The position numbers were made by a program, and so were the translations under genes. A stretch of 64,000 bases of DNA from Zongyangia gallinarum. Its GTDB lineage: Bacteria; Bacillota; Clostridia; Oscillospirales; Ruminococcaceae. Every line of letters starts with the position of its first letter. The stretch's first letter is position 1. Location: the NCBI GenBank assembly GCA_904419315.1, contig CAJFQY010000011.1, forward strand, positions 1 to 64,000. Direction: 5' to 3'. The notes under the pieces are model-generated. The model was not told the DNA's origin. It saw only the letters and a list, made by a program, of their open reading frames with translations, and made no database searches. Of this stretch, positions 54,163-62,683 are shown one piece after another.

Positions 54163-54234
54163 AGTTTAACACAAAACGCACAATGAAAGAAATGTGTTCC
54201 TAGCAGATGTATCCAAATTTTTTAAAAAATTCTC

Positions 54235-54263
54235 TTGACAAAGCTAGTAAGTTGGGATATGAT
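54235..54263 (+). promoter_or_regulatory. SigA promoter of T-box cassette 2
   Basis: TTGACA (54235-54240), 17-base spacer, TATGAT (54258-54263). Transcription should start near 54270, at the beginning of the T-box leader. Confidence 0.93.
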
Positions 54264-54269
54264 AGGGAA

Positions 54270-54538
54270 CAACAAAGCAAAAGCGATGAGGAAGGCGGCC
54301 TTTCGCCGTAGCCTTTTACAGAGAGCCGGTGGGTGGTGTAAACCGGTAAAGGTGGAGAAGGGAGATCACTTCTGAGCTGAGGCCTGAACGTTTTCAAGTA
54401 GGGCTCTTCCGTATGACTGCGTTAAGGTCGGGGATTTGTTAGAATCCTGCTAAGTGGCATCAATAGATGCAATTTGGGTGGTACCGCGGGTTTTGTTTAT
54501 AAGCTCGTCCCAATCAATTTGATTGGGACGAGTTTTTT
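54270..54538 (+). promoter_or_regulatory. T-box riboswitch leader, probable Ile (AUC) specifier
   Basis: Complete T-box leader: Stem I base GAUGAG, AG bulge (CAGAGAG), distal loop GGUGGUGUAAACC, specifier region GGGAGAUCACUUC then UGAGC (54360-54377), the linker motif CAAGUAGG, the T-box GGGUGGUACCGCGG (54476-54489) and an intrinsic terminator (stem 54504-54515 with 54521-54532, then six U). UGGU asks for discriminator A73. With one purine after the codon the specifier is AUC (54365-54367, Ile, A73); the other register GAU (Asp) conflicts with G73 of tRNA-Asp. The usual AGUA on the 5' side of the specifier loop is not present. The T-box class is secure; the amino acid is inferred. Confidence 0.94.
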
Positions 54539-54588
54539 ATTTTTGTCTATAAACCATTCTAAAATTATGAGCAAAGGGGAGCGATTCC

Positions 54589-55170
54589 ATGGAAACTCAG
54601 ATCATTGAAATTGCAGAGAGAATAAGGACCTTACGAGATATTATGGGCTTTTCCCTTGAGGAAATGGCAGCCGGGACTGGGGTCTCTGTCCAGGAATACA
54701 GCGAGATGGAAGAAGGAAAATCTGATTTTTCTTTCACCTTTCTGTATAAATGTGCCGAAATGTTTGGCATAGACATTGTGGAGATTCTCACTGGAGACGG
54801 TCCAAAACTTTCTTTCTATAGTATTGTAAGGAAGGGAAAGGGACTGCCAATTAAACGGAGAAAGGGATTTCTCTATCAGCATATGGCACCCCGGTTCCGG
54901 GCTAAGGTTGCAGAGCCTTTTGTGGTTACAGCACCTTATTTTGAGGAGGAACAGAATCAGCCAATCAAGCTTTCGACCCATGAGGGGCAGGAATTTGACT
55001 ACATCCTCAGTGGCAGCTTGAAGGTGGCGATGGAGGACCACATTGAAATCCTTCACGAAGGAGACGCAATTTATTACGATTCCGGCCACGGCCATGGTAT
55101 GATTGCCACCGGCGGAAAAGAGTGTGTCTTTTTGGCTGTAGTCCTGAAAAAAGATGATAATCAAGATTAA
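54589..55170 (+). CDS. XRE-cupin transcriptional regulator (T-box cassette 2)
   Basis: A 193-residue paralogue of the protein at 3535-4086. XRE helix-turn-helix (about 6-62, FSLEEMAAGTGVSVQEYSEME) plus cupin_2 domain (about 115-185, STHEGQEFDYILSGSL and GDAIYYDSGHGHG). It is the first gene after the T-box terminator, 26 bases before the acyl-CoA ligase. It probably senses the acid or acyl-CoA and modulates the cassette. ATG 54589 behind AAGGGGAG. Confidence 0.9.
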   Translation: METQIIEIAERIRTLRDIMGFSLEEMAAGTGVSVQEYSEMEEGKSDFSFTFLYKCAEMFGIDIVEILTGDGPKLSFYSIVRKGKGLPIKRRKGFLYQHMAPRFRAKVAEPFVVTAPYFEEEQNQPIKLSTHEGQEFDYILSGSLKVAMEDHIEILHEGDAIYYDSGHGHGMIATGGKECVFLAVVLKKDDNQD

Positions 55171-55196
55171 ACTGATGCTTCGGAGGAGTTAGGCAA

Positions 55197-56858
55197 ATGG
55201 AAAATATGGAAACATTTTATCAGCGCTTTTGCAAAGAACATTTTGATGAAAATGGAGTACTGGATCAATTTGAAATCACCTGTGCAGACAATTTCAACTT
55301 TGGCTATGATGTTATTGACGAGATTGCCCGGCTGGATCCGAATTGCCGTGCAATGATCTGGTGTGATGATGCCGGGGCAGAAAAAATATTTACTTTTGCG
55401 GATCTCAAACGCCTGAGTGACAAGGCGGCAAACATGTTTACAGAGCATGGTATCAAAAAAGGCGACATGGTAATGCTCATCCTCAAACGTCACTATCAAT
55501 TTTGGATTGCCATTCTTGCACTGCATAAGATCGGCGCTGTAACAATCCCGGCGACCAACCTGTTGACCACGAAAGATCTAATCTACCGTTTTGACGCAGC
55601 GGATATCAAAGCCATTGTTGCTACAGCCCATGGGGATGTTACCAAATATGTAGATGAGGCATGTCAGCAGTATCATGGTATGCAGGTGAAATTCGTAGCT
55701 AACGGAGAGCGTGAAGGCTGGTTTAATTTTGATGAGGAAGTAGAAAAGGCGGATGAGCATTTTGATCGTGTACCCACGAAGGTCACAGATTATATGCTGT
55801 TGTATTTTACTTCTGGCACCACAGGATATCCCAAGATGGTCATCCACGACCATTATTATGCATTGGGCCATATCATCACAGCAAAACATTGGCACAATAT
55901 CCATTCGGATGATCTCCATTTGACTGTCTCAGAAACAGGGTGGGGAAAAGCTGTTTGGGGAAAACTGTATGGCCAATGGTTTGCCGCTAGTTGCATTTTT
56001 GTCTATGATTTTGACGGAAAATTTGTACCTGCCGACCTGCTGCATATGATTGAAAAATATCGTATTACTACCTTCTGCGCTCCTCCGACTATTTATCGTT
56101 TCTTTATCAAAGAGGGAATGGGCAACTATGATCTTTCCAGTTTGCGCTATGCGACAACGGCTGGAGAAGCACTCAATCCAGAGGTTTATAATCGCTTCTA
56201 TGAGTATACCGGACTAAAATTGATGGAAGGGTTTGGCCAGACAGAAACGACATTGCTTTTGGCGAATCTCTATGGCACAGAGCCAAAACCTGGTTCTATG
56301 GGTAAGCCTTCGCCACTGTATCGTGTTGATCTTTTCGACGAGGATGGGAATACAGTGGCACCTGGTGAAGTTGGAGAGATCTGTGTAATCACCGAGGAAG
56401 GTAAAAAACAGCCTGGCCTTTTCTGCAGCTATTACCGAAACGAGGAAAAGACCAGAGAATCCTGGCATGATGGCCTCTATCACACTGGAGATACAGCGTG
56501 GAAAGACGAGGACGGATTTTACTGGTATGTGGGTAGAACCGATGATGTAATCAAAGCGTCTGGCTACCGCATTGGGCCTTTTGAAATTGAAAGTGTTCTA
56601 ATGGAGCACCCCGCAGTTTTGGAATGTGCCATCACTGGAGCGCCTGACCCAGTACGTGGCCAGGTGGTAAAGGCAACCATTGTTCTTACCAAGAACTATC
56701 AGCCCTCGGACGCATTGGTGAAGGAGCTACAGCAATATGTGAAGAAACAGACAGCACCCTATAAATATCCGCGTATTGTTGAATTTGTCGAAGAACTTCC
56801 CAAGACCATCAGCGGTAAGATCAAACGTGTGGATATCAGGAATAATCAACATCAATAA
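55197..56858 (+). CDS. AMP-forming acyl-CoA ligase (T-box cassette 2)
   Basis: A 553-residue acyl-CoA synthetase and close paralogue of the ligase at 1838-3505: shared stretches include IFTFxDxxxLS, HKIGA and PFExESxLxEHPAVxECAITGAPDPxRGQVVKAT. P-loop YFTSGTTGYPKM (canonical here), EGFGQTET, hinge FYWYVGRTDD, catalytic-lysine segment LPKTISGKIKR. It makes acyl-CoA from a carboxylate, ATP and CoA. Under the T-box of cassette 2 it would be expressed when a tRNA, probably tRNA-Ile, is uncharged. ATG 55197 behind CGGAGGAG. Confidence 0.92.
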   Translation: MENMETFYQRFCKEHFDENGVLDQFEITCADNFNFGYDVIDEIARLDPNCRAMIWCDDAGAEKIFTFADLKRLSDKAANMFTEHGIKKGDMVMLILKRHYQFWIAILALHKIGAVTIPATNLLTTKDLIYRFDAADIKAIVATAHGDVTKYVDEACQQYHGMQVKFVANGEREGWFNFDEEVEKADEHFDRVPTKVTDYMLLYFTSGTTGYPKMVIHDHYYALGHIITAKHWHNIHSDDLHLTVSETGWGKAVWGKLYGQWFAASCIFVYDFDGKFVPADLLHMIEKYRITTFCAPPTIYRFFIKEGMGNYDLSSLRYATTAGEALNPEVYNRFYEYTGLKLMEGFGQTETTLLLANLYGTEPKPGSMGKPSPLYRVDLFDEDGNTVAPGEVGEICVITEEGKKQPGLFCSYYRNEEKTRESWHDGLYHTGDTAWKDEDGFYWYVGRTDDVIKASGYRIGPFEIESVLMEHPAVLECAITGAPDPVRGQVVKATIVLTKNYQPSDALVKELQQYVKKQTAPYKYPRIVEFVEELPKTISGKIKRVDIRNNQHQ

Positions 56859-56868
56859 AGTAATTCAT

Positions 56869-56903
56869 AAAGGGAGAAACTGTGTCTGGCAGTTTCTCCC
56901 TTT
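56869..56903 (+). terminator. Terminator after T-box cassette 2
   Basis: AAAGGGAGAAACTG paired with CAGTTTCTCCCTTT around seven bases. Confidence 0.9.
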
Positions 56904-57072
56904 ATTGATAAAGAGCTAATGTAAAAACAAACAATATGGACATTTTTATACATTCTTCCTATAACATTTCTCTAGCAAAAATGTTATAATCTATATATAA
57001 CGTGCAGTTTGTCGATGACCGAACGTAAGTCCAGTTATCAACAAGTTGTGCGTTTTTATGGAGGTAAAGAAA

Positions 57073-57600
57073 ATGTTTCATGTCGAAGATTCTGTCATGT
57101 ATGGAAGCTACGGAGTGTGCCAAATTGTTGACATCCGATCAGAAAAATTTGACAGGGACGCCAAGCTCTATTATGTGCTCAAGCCGGTACAGGATAAAAA
57201 TTCTACCTTTTATTGCCCTGTTGAGAGTGGAGAAGACAAAATGCGAAAGATCCTTTCTATCGGAGAAATCCATCAGCTGATTGAGGCTATGCCGGATGCA
57301 CAAACAAAGTGGATTGAAAATGAGCAGCTTCGGAAGGAAAAATATGGGGAAATTATCAGAAGAGGAGATCATAAAGAGCTGGTACAGCTTATCAAAACCC
57401 TCTACTATAAAAAGCAAGAAAAGAAGCAGGAGGGGAAGAAGTTTCATGTAGCCGATGAAAAGGCGATGAAAGAGGCGGAACGAATCCTGCATGGTGAATT
57501 TGCCTATGTGTTAAAAATTAAACCTGATGATGTAGTCCCATTTATTATGGGGCAAATCAATCATATTGGTGAGCAAAATGCAGATGCAGAGAATGCATGA
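57073..57600 (+). CDS. CarD family transcriptional regulator
   Basis: A 175-residue protein. The N-terminal Tudor-like CarD/CdnL/TRCF RNA-polymerase-interaction domain (FHVEDSVMYGSYGVCQIVDI ... YYVLKPVQDKNSTFYCPVE) is followed by a helical C-terminal DNA-contact domain (about 75-165). CarD proteins bind the polymerase beta subunit and stabilise open promoters. ATG 57073 behind GGAGGT; an upstream ATG at 57046 has no site. Monocistronic with a very strong terminator. Confidence 0.92.
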   Translation: MFHVEDSVMYGSYGVCQIVDIRSEKFDRDAKLYYVLKPVQDKNSTFYCPVESGEDKMRKILSIGEIHQLIEAMPDAQTKWIENEQLRKEKYGEIIRRGDHKELVQLIKTLYYKKQEKKQEGKKFHVADEKAMKEAERILHGEFAYVLKIKPDDVVPFIMGQINHIGEQNADAENA

Positions 57601-57606
57601 TAAAGT

Positions 57607-57666
57607 GTGAAAAACATGAAAAATGGCATAAGCCCTAGAGCTTATGCCATTTTTCATGTTTTTCAC
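57607..57666. terminator. Long bidirectional terminator
   Basis: Near-perfect palindrome of about 27 bp per arm around a six-base loop, with A/T-rich outer stem. It separates CarD from the convergent DUF4364 gene. Confidence 0.88.
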
Positions 57667-57674
57667 AGACTATG

Positions 57675-58245
57675 TCATCGCAATGAATCCAACACGCTTC
57701 GATAGAGAATCTCCGGATCATCCAAAAAGCGCTCTTTCACCCGCTCAGCCTGCTCCTTGGTGGGCACAAATAAACTTAGTCGTAACAGATCNNNNNNNNN
57801 NNNNNNNNNATCCAATATCCTTCATGAGGCAGGTGACGATATAGCCATCTTTTGTTTTCTCAATTTCTGCCTTATTTTGAGAACGAAGCCGGGCCTTTTT
57901 TTGTATCTGTAGCGCGCTGTTCACTGATTTTTCCCGTACAGTAAGAGGCAATGAACGCTCGAACTCCAAAGCTGTCATCTTTCCCTTGGGAAGGAGACGG
58001 TAAAACTCTCCTTCAGGCCGCATTTCTTCAATGACTTCAATATGCCCATCCTGTACAAGCTCTTCCAAGGCATCGGCAAATTGAAAATAATTCACCAGGC
58101 TATTACCGGTCAGCACCTCGTTCATCTGAGATTTTGACAGAGGATCCTTAAGTGCGGAAAGAAGATAGCAAATGAGAATTTTTATCTCGTAATCCTCGTG
58201 TAATCCTCCCGGCTCTACACCGGCAGAAAATCCGTGAAGTTTCAT
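57675..58245 (-). CDS. DUF4364 family protein, interrupted by an assembly gap
   Basis: Winged-helix-like DUF4364 protein: EDYEIKILICYLLSALKDPLSKSQMNEVLTGNSLVNYF ahead of a DGHIEVI strand, then the long VREKSVNSALQIQKKARLRSQNKAEIEK segment and DGYIVTC. A run of 18 N (57792-57809) breaks the gene. Behind the gap the family-like ending LLRLSLFVPTKEQAERVKER up to TGA 57677-57675 is in another frame, so the true number of missing bases is not 18. The intact gene should be about 190 residues. ATG 58245 behind GGCGGGTG. Function unknown; probably DNA-binding. Confidence 0.8.
57792..57809. other. Assembly gap (18 N)
   Basis: Run of undetermined bases within the DUF4364 gene. Reading-frame continuity needs a gap of 3n+2 bases. 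Confidence 0.98.
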
Positions 58246-58484
58246 GAGCATCACCCGCCTTTGCACTAACTCTTGTCATATATTTTACACGAAACTCATT
58301 GAAAAAGAAAGGGGAAAACCTGACAGTCTCACATATTGGTATAAGACATTAATCTATCGCCAAGTGGGAAGGTGATTGATTTACTCCAGACGAGTTTTTG
58401 AGAAAATTACTTATTCGCCTTCATCCCCATGGACTATCTGTTTTCTCAATTTCGCAAATGAAGGGGAGCAATAGAAAATCTCGA
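58246..58484. other. Intergenic region upstream of the DUF4364 gene
   Basis: No supported gene. It contains the start region of the minus-strand DUF4364 gene; the rest is AT-rich without a clear element. Confidence 0.5.
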
Positions 58485-58519
58485 CAAAAAAGGCGGGGCA
58501 GGATATTTTCCTGTCCCGC
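58485..58519 (-). terminator. Terminator of the sigma/propeller operon
   Basis: GCGGGACAGGA paired with TCCTGCCCCGC on the minus strand, followed by a T run. It ends the propeller gene transcript. Confidence 0.85.
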
Positions 58520-58547
58520 AAATGAAATATGGGAAGGTGAGAACTTA

Positions 58548-60725
58548 CTATCCGATAGAGACTTCCTTGACGTCCTTCATATCATTGAGCCCAGTTGACT
58601 TGATTTTGAGATCAGAGATTGTGTAAATATAGTCTCCTCGATAGACCCCGCGACGAATGCTGAGAGATTGATCCAAGAGCTGTGTGAGATCCTGTTGTGC
58701 TTCCTCACTTTGATGGGTAATCCGTCCTAATTCGGTCAGTTTTCCATCAGAAATTTGGAAGAGAAGGTATCCATTGAACACATTTTCATATTGAGCATCA
58801 TAATAGCCAGCATTGGGAGTAAGATTTTGAGTCAAGGTGGCGGGAATACCAATGATCCCTTTTTCTTCATAATAAAGGAAAGCCTTGTGATCATACAATG
58901 CGGGGCTATCGCTACCGACATCTCCTACAATGATATGATTGATTTCGGTTGGGTTTTCCATATCAGAAACATCAAACAGGGAAAGTTTGATGCCGCCGGT
59001 AACGGTAAAGGTATTGCCATATCCGTCATCCACCTCTTGCGTGTCATAGCCTAACCCCACAATAAGATCATCGGAAATCGGATGCATATAGGTGGAAAAT
59101 CCGGGGATTTTCAGCTGGCCTAAAATGACAGGTTGACTGGGATCGGAAAGATCAATGGCGAAAAGTGGGTCAACCTGACGGAAGGTAACAAGATAGACCT
59201 TATTCCCCATAAAACGCACAGACTTGATTTCCTCGCCCTCCGCTATATTCTCCAAGTAGGAGAATAGGCTGAGATTTTCATCGAGGACATAGAGATTGTT
59301 GGTAGTTCTATTATTCCGCGCGTCATAAAGCTGGGTAGCAATCCGGAAGTAGCCGTCATATTCATCCATAGAGAATTGGTTGAGCACACTTCCTTTGACC
59401 CGACCGGAGGCGGTGAGAGCGATTTCACTGCCGGAAAGCTCTACCTTATAAATATTGGAATAGGAGATCATGGATACATTGTCGTAGCTCTCGCTGACTA
59501 GATACATGCTGTTAGTAGAAACATACATCTGGCTGGAACTGCCCAAAATAGCTTTCGTATTGAAAACACTGCTGGTGTCCGTGACATCCACTGCGGAGAT
59601 AATATTATAACAGGATGCCTCTATCTGGGGAAGCAGATAAATGGAGTCTGCGGAGAGCATTTGCAGGGAAGTGTTGCTGCTGTCCGAAATTGAGGGGATA
59701 AAGGAGGAAGGTTCTGCTTGATTCGTTTCTTGAAGATACATGAAATCCTGGGAGACGACATAGAGCTGTGAACCGATCATCCGCGCATCCTTATAATCTC
59801 CTTCTTGTGTAAGAACGCGGTCCACTTGAGGGGAAGAAGGATCCGAGACATCATAGATGGTAATTTTTACAGAACTTCTGGATTCTCCGCTAGAATCTGC
59901 CGCCATCTTCCTCTGACTGTCTAATCCAGTATTGGAAGAGGCAAGGACCACCAGTTTGCTCTCATGGAGGAATAGATCTAAGGTATAACAGAATTCCTGA
60001 TCCTTGATTTTGGCCACATGTTCCATGTCGCCGTCTTCTCCCATGAGGACAATGTCAATGGTGTCAGTAGTCGAATAGTAAATGTAATCCCCATCGGTTT
60101 TGACAATATCCGCTTCGCTGACCCCATCTACCTGAGTATTGGTTTGATCGCGGGCTAGCTTTTCGTCTGTATCCCCGCCGGCTGTGTTGGGATTGGGCTT
60201 GATTTCACTGGATGAGTCAGCCCCGTTTTCGTTACCAGCACCTGCGGTAGGTGGGTTGATATTTTGTGCCGTACCTCCATCGCTTCCGCCAAGAAAACCG
60301 CTTTCTTCAAAGGGAGCTAGAACCTCTGCGATTTCCTCATAATCCTTAGCCTTTAGTTCTGTAAGTTCTCGGTCAGCCAGAGAAGAATCCAGATCGGAGA
60401 CCACAGCGGTTTCAGGACTTGCGGCATCAGCAGTGGCGGTGGAAGAAAAAGCGTTCCCTTGGTCTGCGGCGGTAAAATCAGTGGTGGCGAGTTTGGCGCC
60501 CGCATACATGGAGATACTGACCACGCATCCTAGAACCAGAATTAGGCTGGCGGCGATGGCGATGTACTTGCTGATAGGCTTTTTCTTTAGCGGCAAAGAA
60601 AAGAGTTTTTGCATTTCGCTGGGTTGGACCTTGTCAGGAATTGGAATATCACGGTCAATGTCCTGTAGGAGCTTTTGTAAGCGAAGCATATCATCCCCAT
60701 GTGAGCCGTTATTTTTGTACTTCAC
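58548..60725 (-). CDS. Membrane-anchored beta-propeller protein
   Basis: A 725-residue protein. The N-terminal cytoplasmic part (about 1-50) precedes one transmembrane helix (about 53-77, ISKYIAIAASLILVLGCVVSISMYAGA), a disordered Ser/Asp/Glu/Pro-rich stretch (about 80-195) and the secreted Beta_propel domain (about 200-725, beginning near QTNTQVDGVSEADIVKTDGDYIYY). GTG 60725 is chosen behind AGGGG; GTG 60734 or an ATG near 60689 are alternatives. It overlaps the ECF sigma gene, and its short cytoplasmic tail plus one membrane helix is the topology of an anti-sigma factor. Sensing of an extracellular ligand or strain is inferred. Confidence 0.85.
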   Translation of the reverse strand: MKYKNNGSHGDDMLRLQKLLQDIDRDIPIPDKVQPSEMQKLFSLPLKKKPISKYIAIAASLILVLGCVVSISMYAGAKLATTDFTAADQGNAFSSTATADAASPETAVVSDLDSSLADRELTELKAKDYEEIAEVLAPFEESGFLGGSDGGTAQNINPPTAGAGNENGADSSSEIKPNPNTAGGDTDEKLARDQTNTQVDGVSEADIVKTDGDYIYYSTTDTIDIVLMGEDGDMEHVAKIKDQEFCYTLDLFLHESKLVVLASSNTGLDSQRKMAADSSGESRSSVKITIYDVSDPSSPQVDRVLTQEGDYKDARMIGSQLYVVSQDFMYLQETNQAEPSSFIPSISDSSNTSLQMLSADSIYLLPQIEASCYNIISAVDVTDTSSVFNTKAILGSSSQMYVSTNSMYLVSESYDNVSMISYSNIYKVELSGSEIALTASGRVKGSVLNQFSMDEYDGYFRIATQLYDARNNRTTNNLYVLDENLSLFSYLENIAEGEEIKSVRFMGNKVYLVTFRQVDPLFAIDLSDPSQPVILGQLKIPGFSTYMHPISDDLIVGLGYDTQEVDDGYGNTFTVTGGIKLSLFDVSDMENPTEINHIIVGDVGSDSPALYDHKAFLYYEEKGIIGIPATLTQNLTPNAGYYDAQYENVFNGYLLFQISDGKLTELGRITHQSEEAQQDLTQLLDQSLSIRRGVYRGDYIYTISDLKIKSTGLNDMKDVKEVSIG

Positions 60726-61257
60726 AATACTCACCCCTTTCGATAGTTTTTTTCAGTTTTTCTAGGCAGCGGTGCAGTTTTGAGGAGACCGTTCCCTGTG
60801 GCATTTTAAGAATTTCTGCAATCTCTCTGATTTTGTACCCCTGGATGACGCTGAGGACAACAATAGAGCGCTCGTGATAATTAAGGCAGTACAAAGCGTT
60901 CATCAGTACCAGTTTGTCATCTGAGTTTTGATTGTAGCATAAGCTGGTGTCGGATAGGGCAAAATCTTCGAGGTTAAAATGATTGCGAAGCTTATAGTTG
61001 AGAGCAATTTTCCTGTTGCAGCGAGCCTGTAGAATTTTGAAAATCCAGGATTTAAAGGCTGATGGTTCCTTGAGCTTTCGGATGCCCCGATAGGCATCTA
61101 AGAAGGTTTCGGATACCGCGTCCTCCGCATCTGACCGACTACCCAGTATAAACAGAGCAGTTTTGTATAAATCGGCATAGACTTGCTCGTAAAGGCGAGT
61201 AAAGGCCTCCTGATCTCCCAACCGCGCTTCTTCGACGACACGTATATCGATCGTCAT
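60709..61257 (-). CDS. ECF-type sigma-70 factor
   Basis: A 182-residue extracytoplasmic-function sigma factor. Region 2 (about 20-90, EQVYADLYKTALFILGSRSDAEDAVSETFLDAYRGI) and region 4 (about 120-175, LNYHERSIVVLSVIQGYKIREIAEILKMPQGTVSSKLHRCLEKLKK). It recruits polymerase to a small stress regulon. ATG 61257 is used behind GGAAGGTGG; GTG 61269 is too near. Its 3' end overlaps the propeller gene, the usual arrangement for a sigma factor and its membrane regulator. Confidence 0.92.
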   Translation of the reverse strand: MTIDIRVVEEARLGDQEAFTRLYEQVYADLYKTALFILGSRSDAEDAVSETFLDAYRGIRKLKEPSAFKSWIFKILQARCNRKIALNYKLRNHFNLEDFALSDTSLCYNQNSDDKLVLMNALYCLNYHERSIVVLSVIQGYKIREIAEILKMPQGTVSSKLHRCLEKLKKTIERGEYCEVQK

Positions 61258-61355
61258 ATGTTCCACCACCTTCCGGAAAGGGTGTCCATTTTTTTAGTGG
61301 GAAAAATATTGCGATTTATTGCATAATATTTGATTTTTTTATTTTTTTGCCGAAG

Positions 61356-61397
61356 AAACGGCACGCCGCATCCATGACAGGGCAGCGTGCCGTTTTT
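61356..61397 (-). terminator. Hairpin between the phosphatase and sigma genes
   Basis: AAACGGCACGC pairs with GCGTGCCGTTT around an 18-base loop. It is a plausible terminator of the hydrogenase/phosphatase transcript on the minus strand (TTTCTT after the stem). Confidence 0.65.
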
Positions 61398-61424
61398 CGA
61401 AGTATTACGAAAACAGGATAAACA

Positions 61425-62597
61425 TTAAAAGTATTCTACAGAAACCTTTTTTCCTGTGCGTTCCAGTTCGGCTGCGAGTTCTTTAATTAGGTTAAGTTTA
61501 AGACCGAGAGATACAGGCATACCTGGATTTTGATGTGCAGGATTGAGAGCCCGTCCAACCAAGAAGCGAACCTCGGTGGCATCCTCTAAAAGAAGACGGG
61601 TCAGTTTGGTAGCACCATCTTTTTTATTGAGTGTGTAGGCTTCTGTGTTTTCCACTCCAGCATCGTTGATTCCCTTGATAATCTCCAGCGCCTTACCTAG
61701 GGTCAGAACACCTTCTGTAACCAGATCTACCCCAGGGAGTGTGGCGATTGGGGGAACGGCAGGATTTTCATAGTCGATTTGCACCTTAAGTTCACGGCCG
61801 GTAATCCGGCTGACAATCTGGGATGTGGTACCGCCGCAGACTACCTTGAGCCCCTTGGAATACATCAGTTTGTCTACGACAATTTTGTCCATCTCATTAT
61901 TAACAGGGGGGCCAACCATTATTGTAGCAGGCCGGTTAGGTTTGAGTGCCAGAGCGCAGACGGTGGAATCGTCGCCACATTTTTGCATGTAAAGGGTATT
62001 GACAGCGGCAAGTAGTTTTTTGGTAATGACACGAGGGGACATGCCGGGCTCCAGATTTTCTACCACATAGTTGACAATATTCTCATATTGCCAGCCTAGG
62101 TCCAGCAGACGTCCAACTCCCGCATGAACTACACCATCAGAAAAAGTGATGATCATGTCGGAACTTTCAGCCTCAAATTGGCTGATATGAATGATCTTTC
62201 CACCAATTTCTACTGTTTCACGGGGAATAGGGGTGAGAACATTTTTGTGAAAATAGAGTAGGTCAGGATTGTCAAACTCAGCGGTATACACTTTACCATC
62301 CCGACCGACACGAATGATAGTAAAGGTAGAATATGCAAGCCCACGCTCGCTACAGACAGGCAAAGTACTAGCGATAGTTTCCAGAGTCTCCTCTAGATCT
62401 GCGCCGCTTGCAAACATAGTGGCAATAATTTTGCTGGTCAGGGTAGAGAGAATATTGGCTTTAACACCGCTTCCCAAGCCATCGGCCAACACAGCCAAAA
62501 AATAATCATCGGCGCGGACAAATTCTACTTTATCTCCACATAATTCTTCGCCATATTTATGTAGGCTTTCATAAACAGCGTCAATATATAATTCCAT
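61425..62597 (-). CDS. SpoIIE-type PP2C phosphatase paired with sensory hydrogenase
   Basis: A 390-residue protein. The N-terminal PP2C/SpoIIE domain (about 1-215) has the metal sites DGLGSGVKA, MIITFSDGVVHAGV and CGDDSTVCAL. The C-terminal domain (about 220-390) is less clear; it has VVCGGTTSQIVSRITGREL and LGVDL-type segments. It dephosphorylates Ser/Thr residues. It lies 86 bases behind a HydS-like [FeFe]-hydrogenase protein on the same strand; this pairing is known from Clostridia and is thought to form a redox/H2 signalling output. ATG 62597 behind GGAGGTTC. Confidence 0.92.
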   Translation of the reverse strand: MELYIDAVYESLHKYGEELCGDKVEFVRADDYFLAVLADGLGSGVKANILSTLTSKIIATMFASGADLEETLETIASTLPVCSERGLAYSTFTIIRVGRDGKVYTAEFDNPDLLYFHKNVLTPIPRETVEIGGKIIHISQFEAESSDMIITFSDGVVHAGVGRLLDLGWQYENIVNYVVENLEPGMSPRVITKKLLAAVNTLYMQKCGDDSTVCALALKPNRPATIMVGPPVNNEMDKIVVDKLMYSKGLKVVCGGTTSQIVSRITGRELKVQIDYENPAVPPIATLPGVDLVTEGVLTLGKALEIIKGINDAGVENTEAYTLNKKDGATKLTRLLLEDATEVRFLVGRALNPAHQNPGMPVSLGLKLNLIKELAAELERTGKKVSVEYF

Positions 62598-62683
62598 GGT
62601 GAACCTCCGTTTCTAATCATTGAAAAAGGCCGGAAAGGACCTTTCAATTCTATCTAGGGCGTTTCCTCTGGCGAAGTTCACAC

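Noticed and set aside
54360..54377. Reading the cassette-2 specifier as GAU (Asp)
   Set aside because: tRNA-Asp has G73, which does not pair with the UGGU bulge; AUC with a following A fits.
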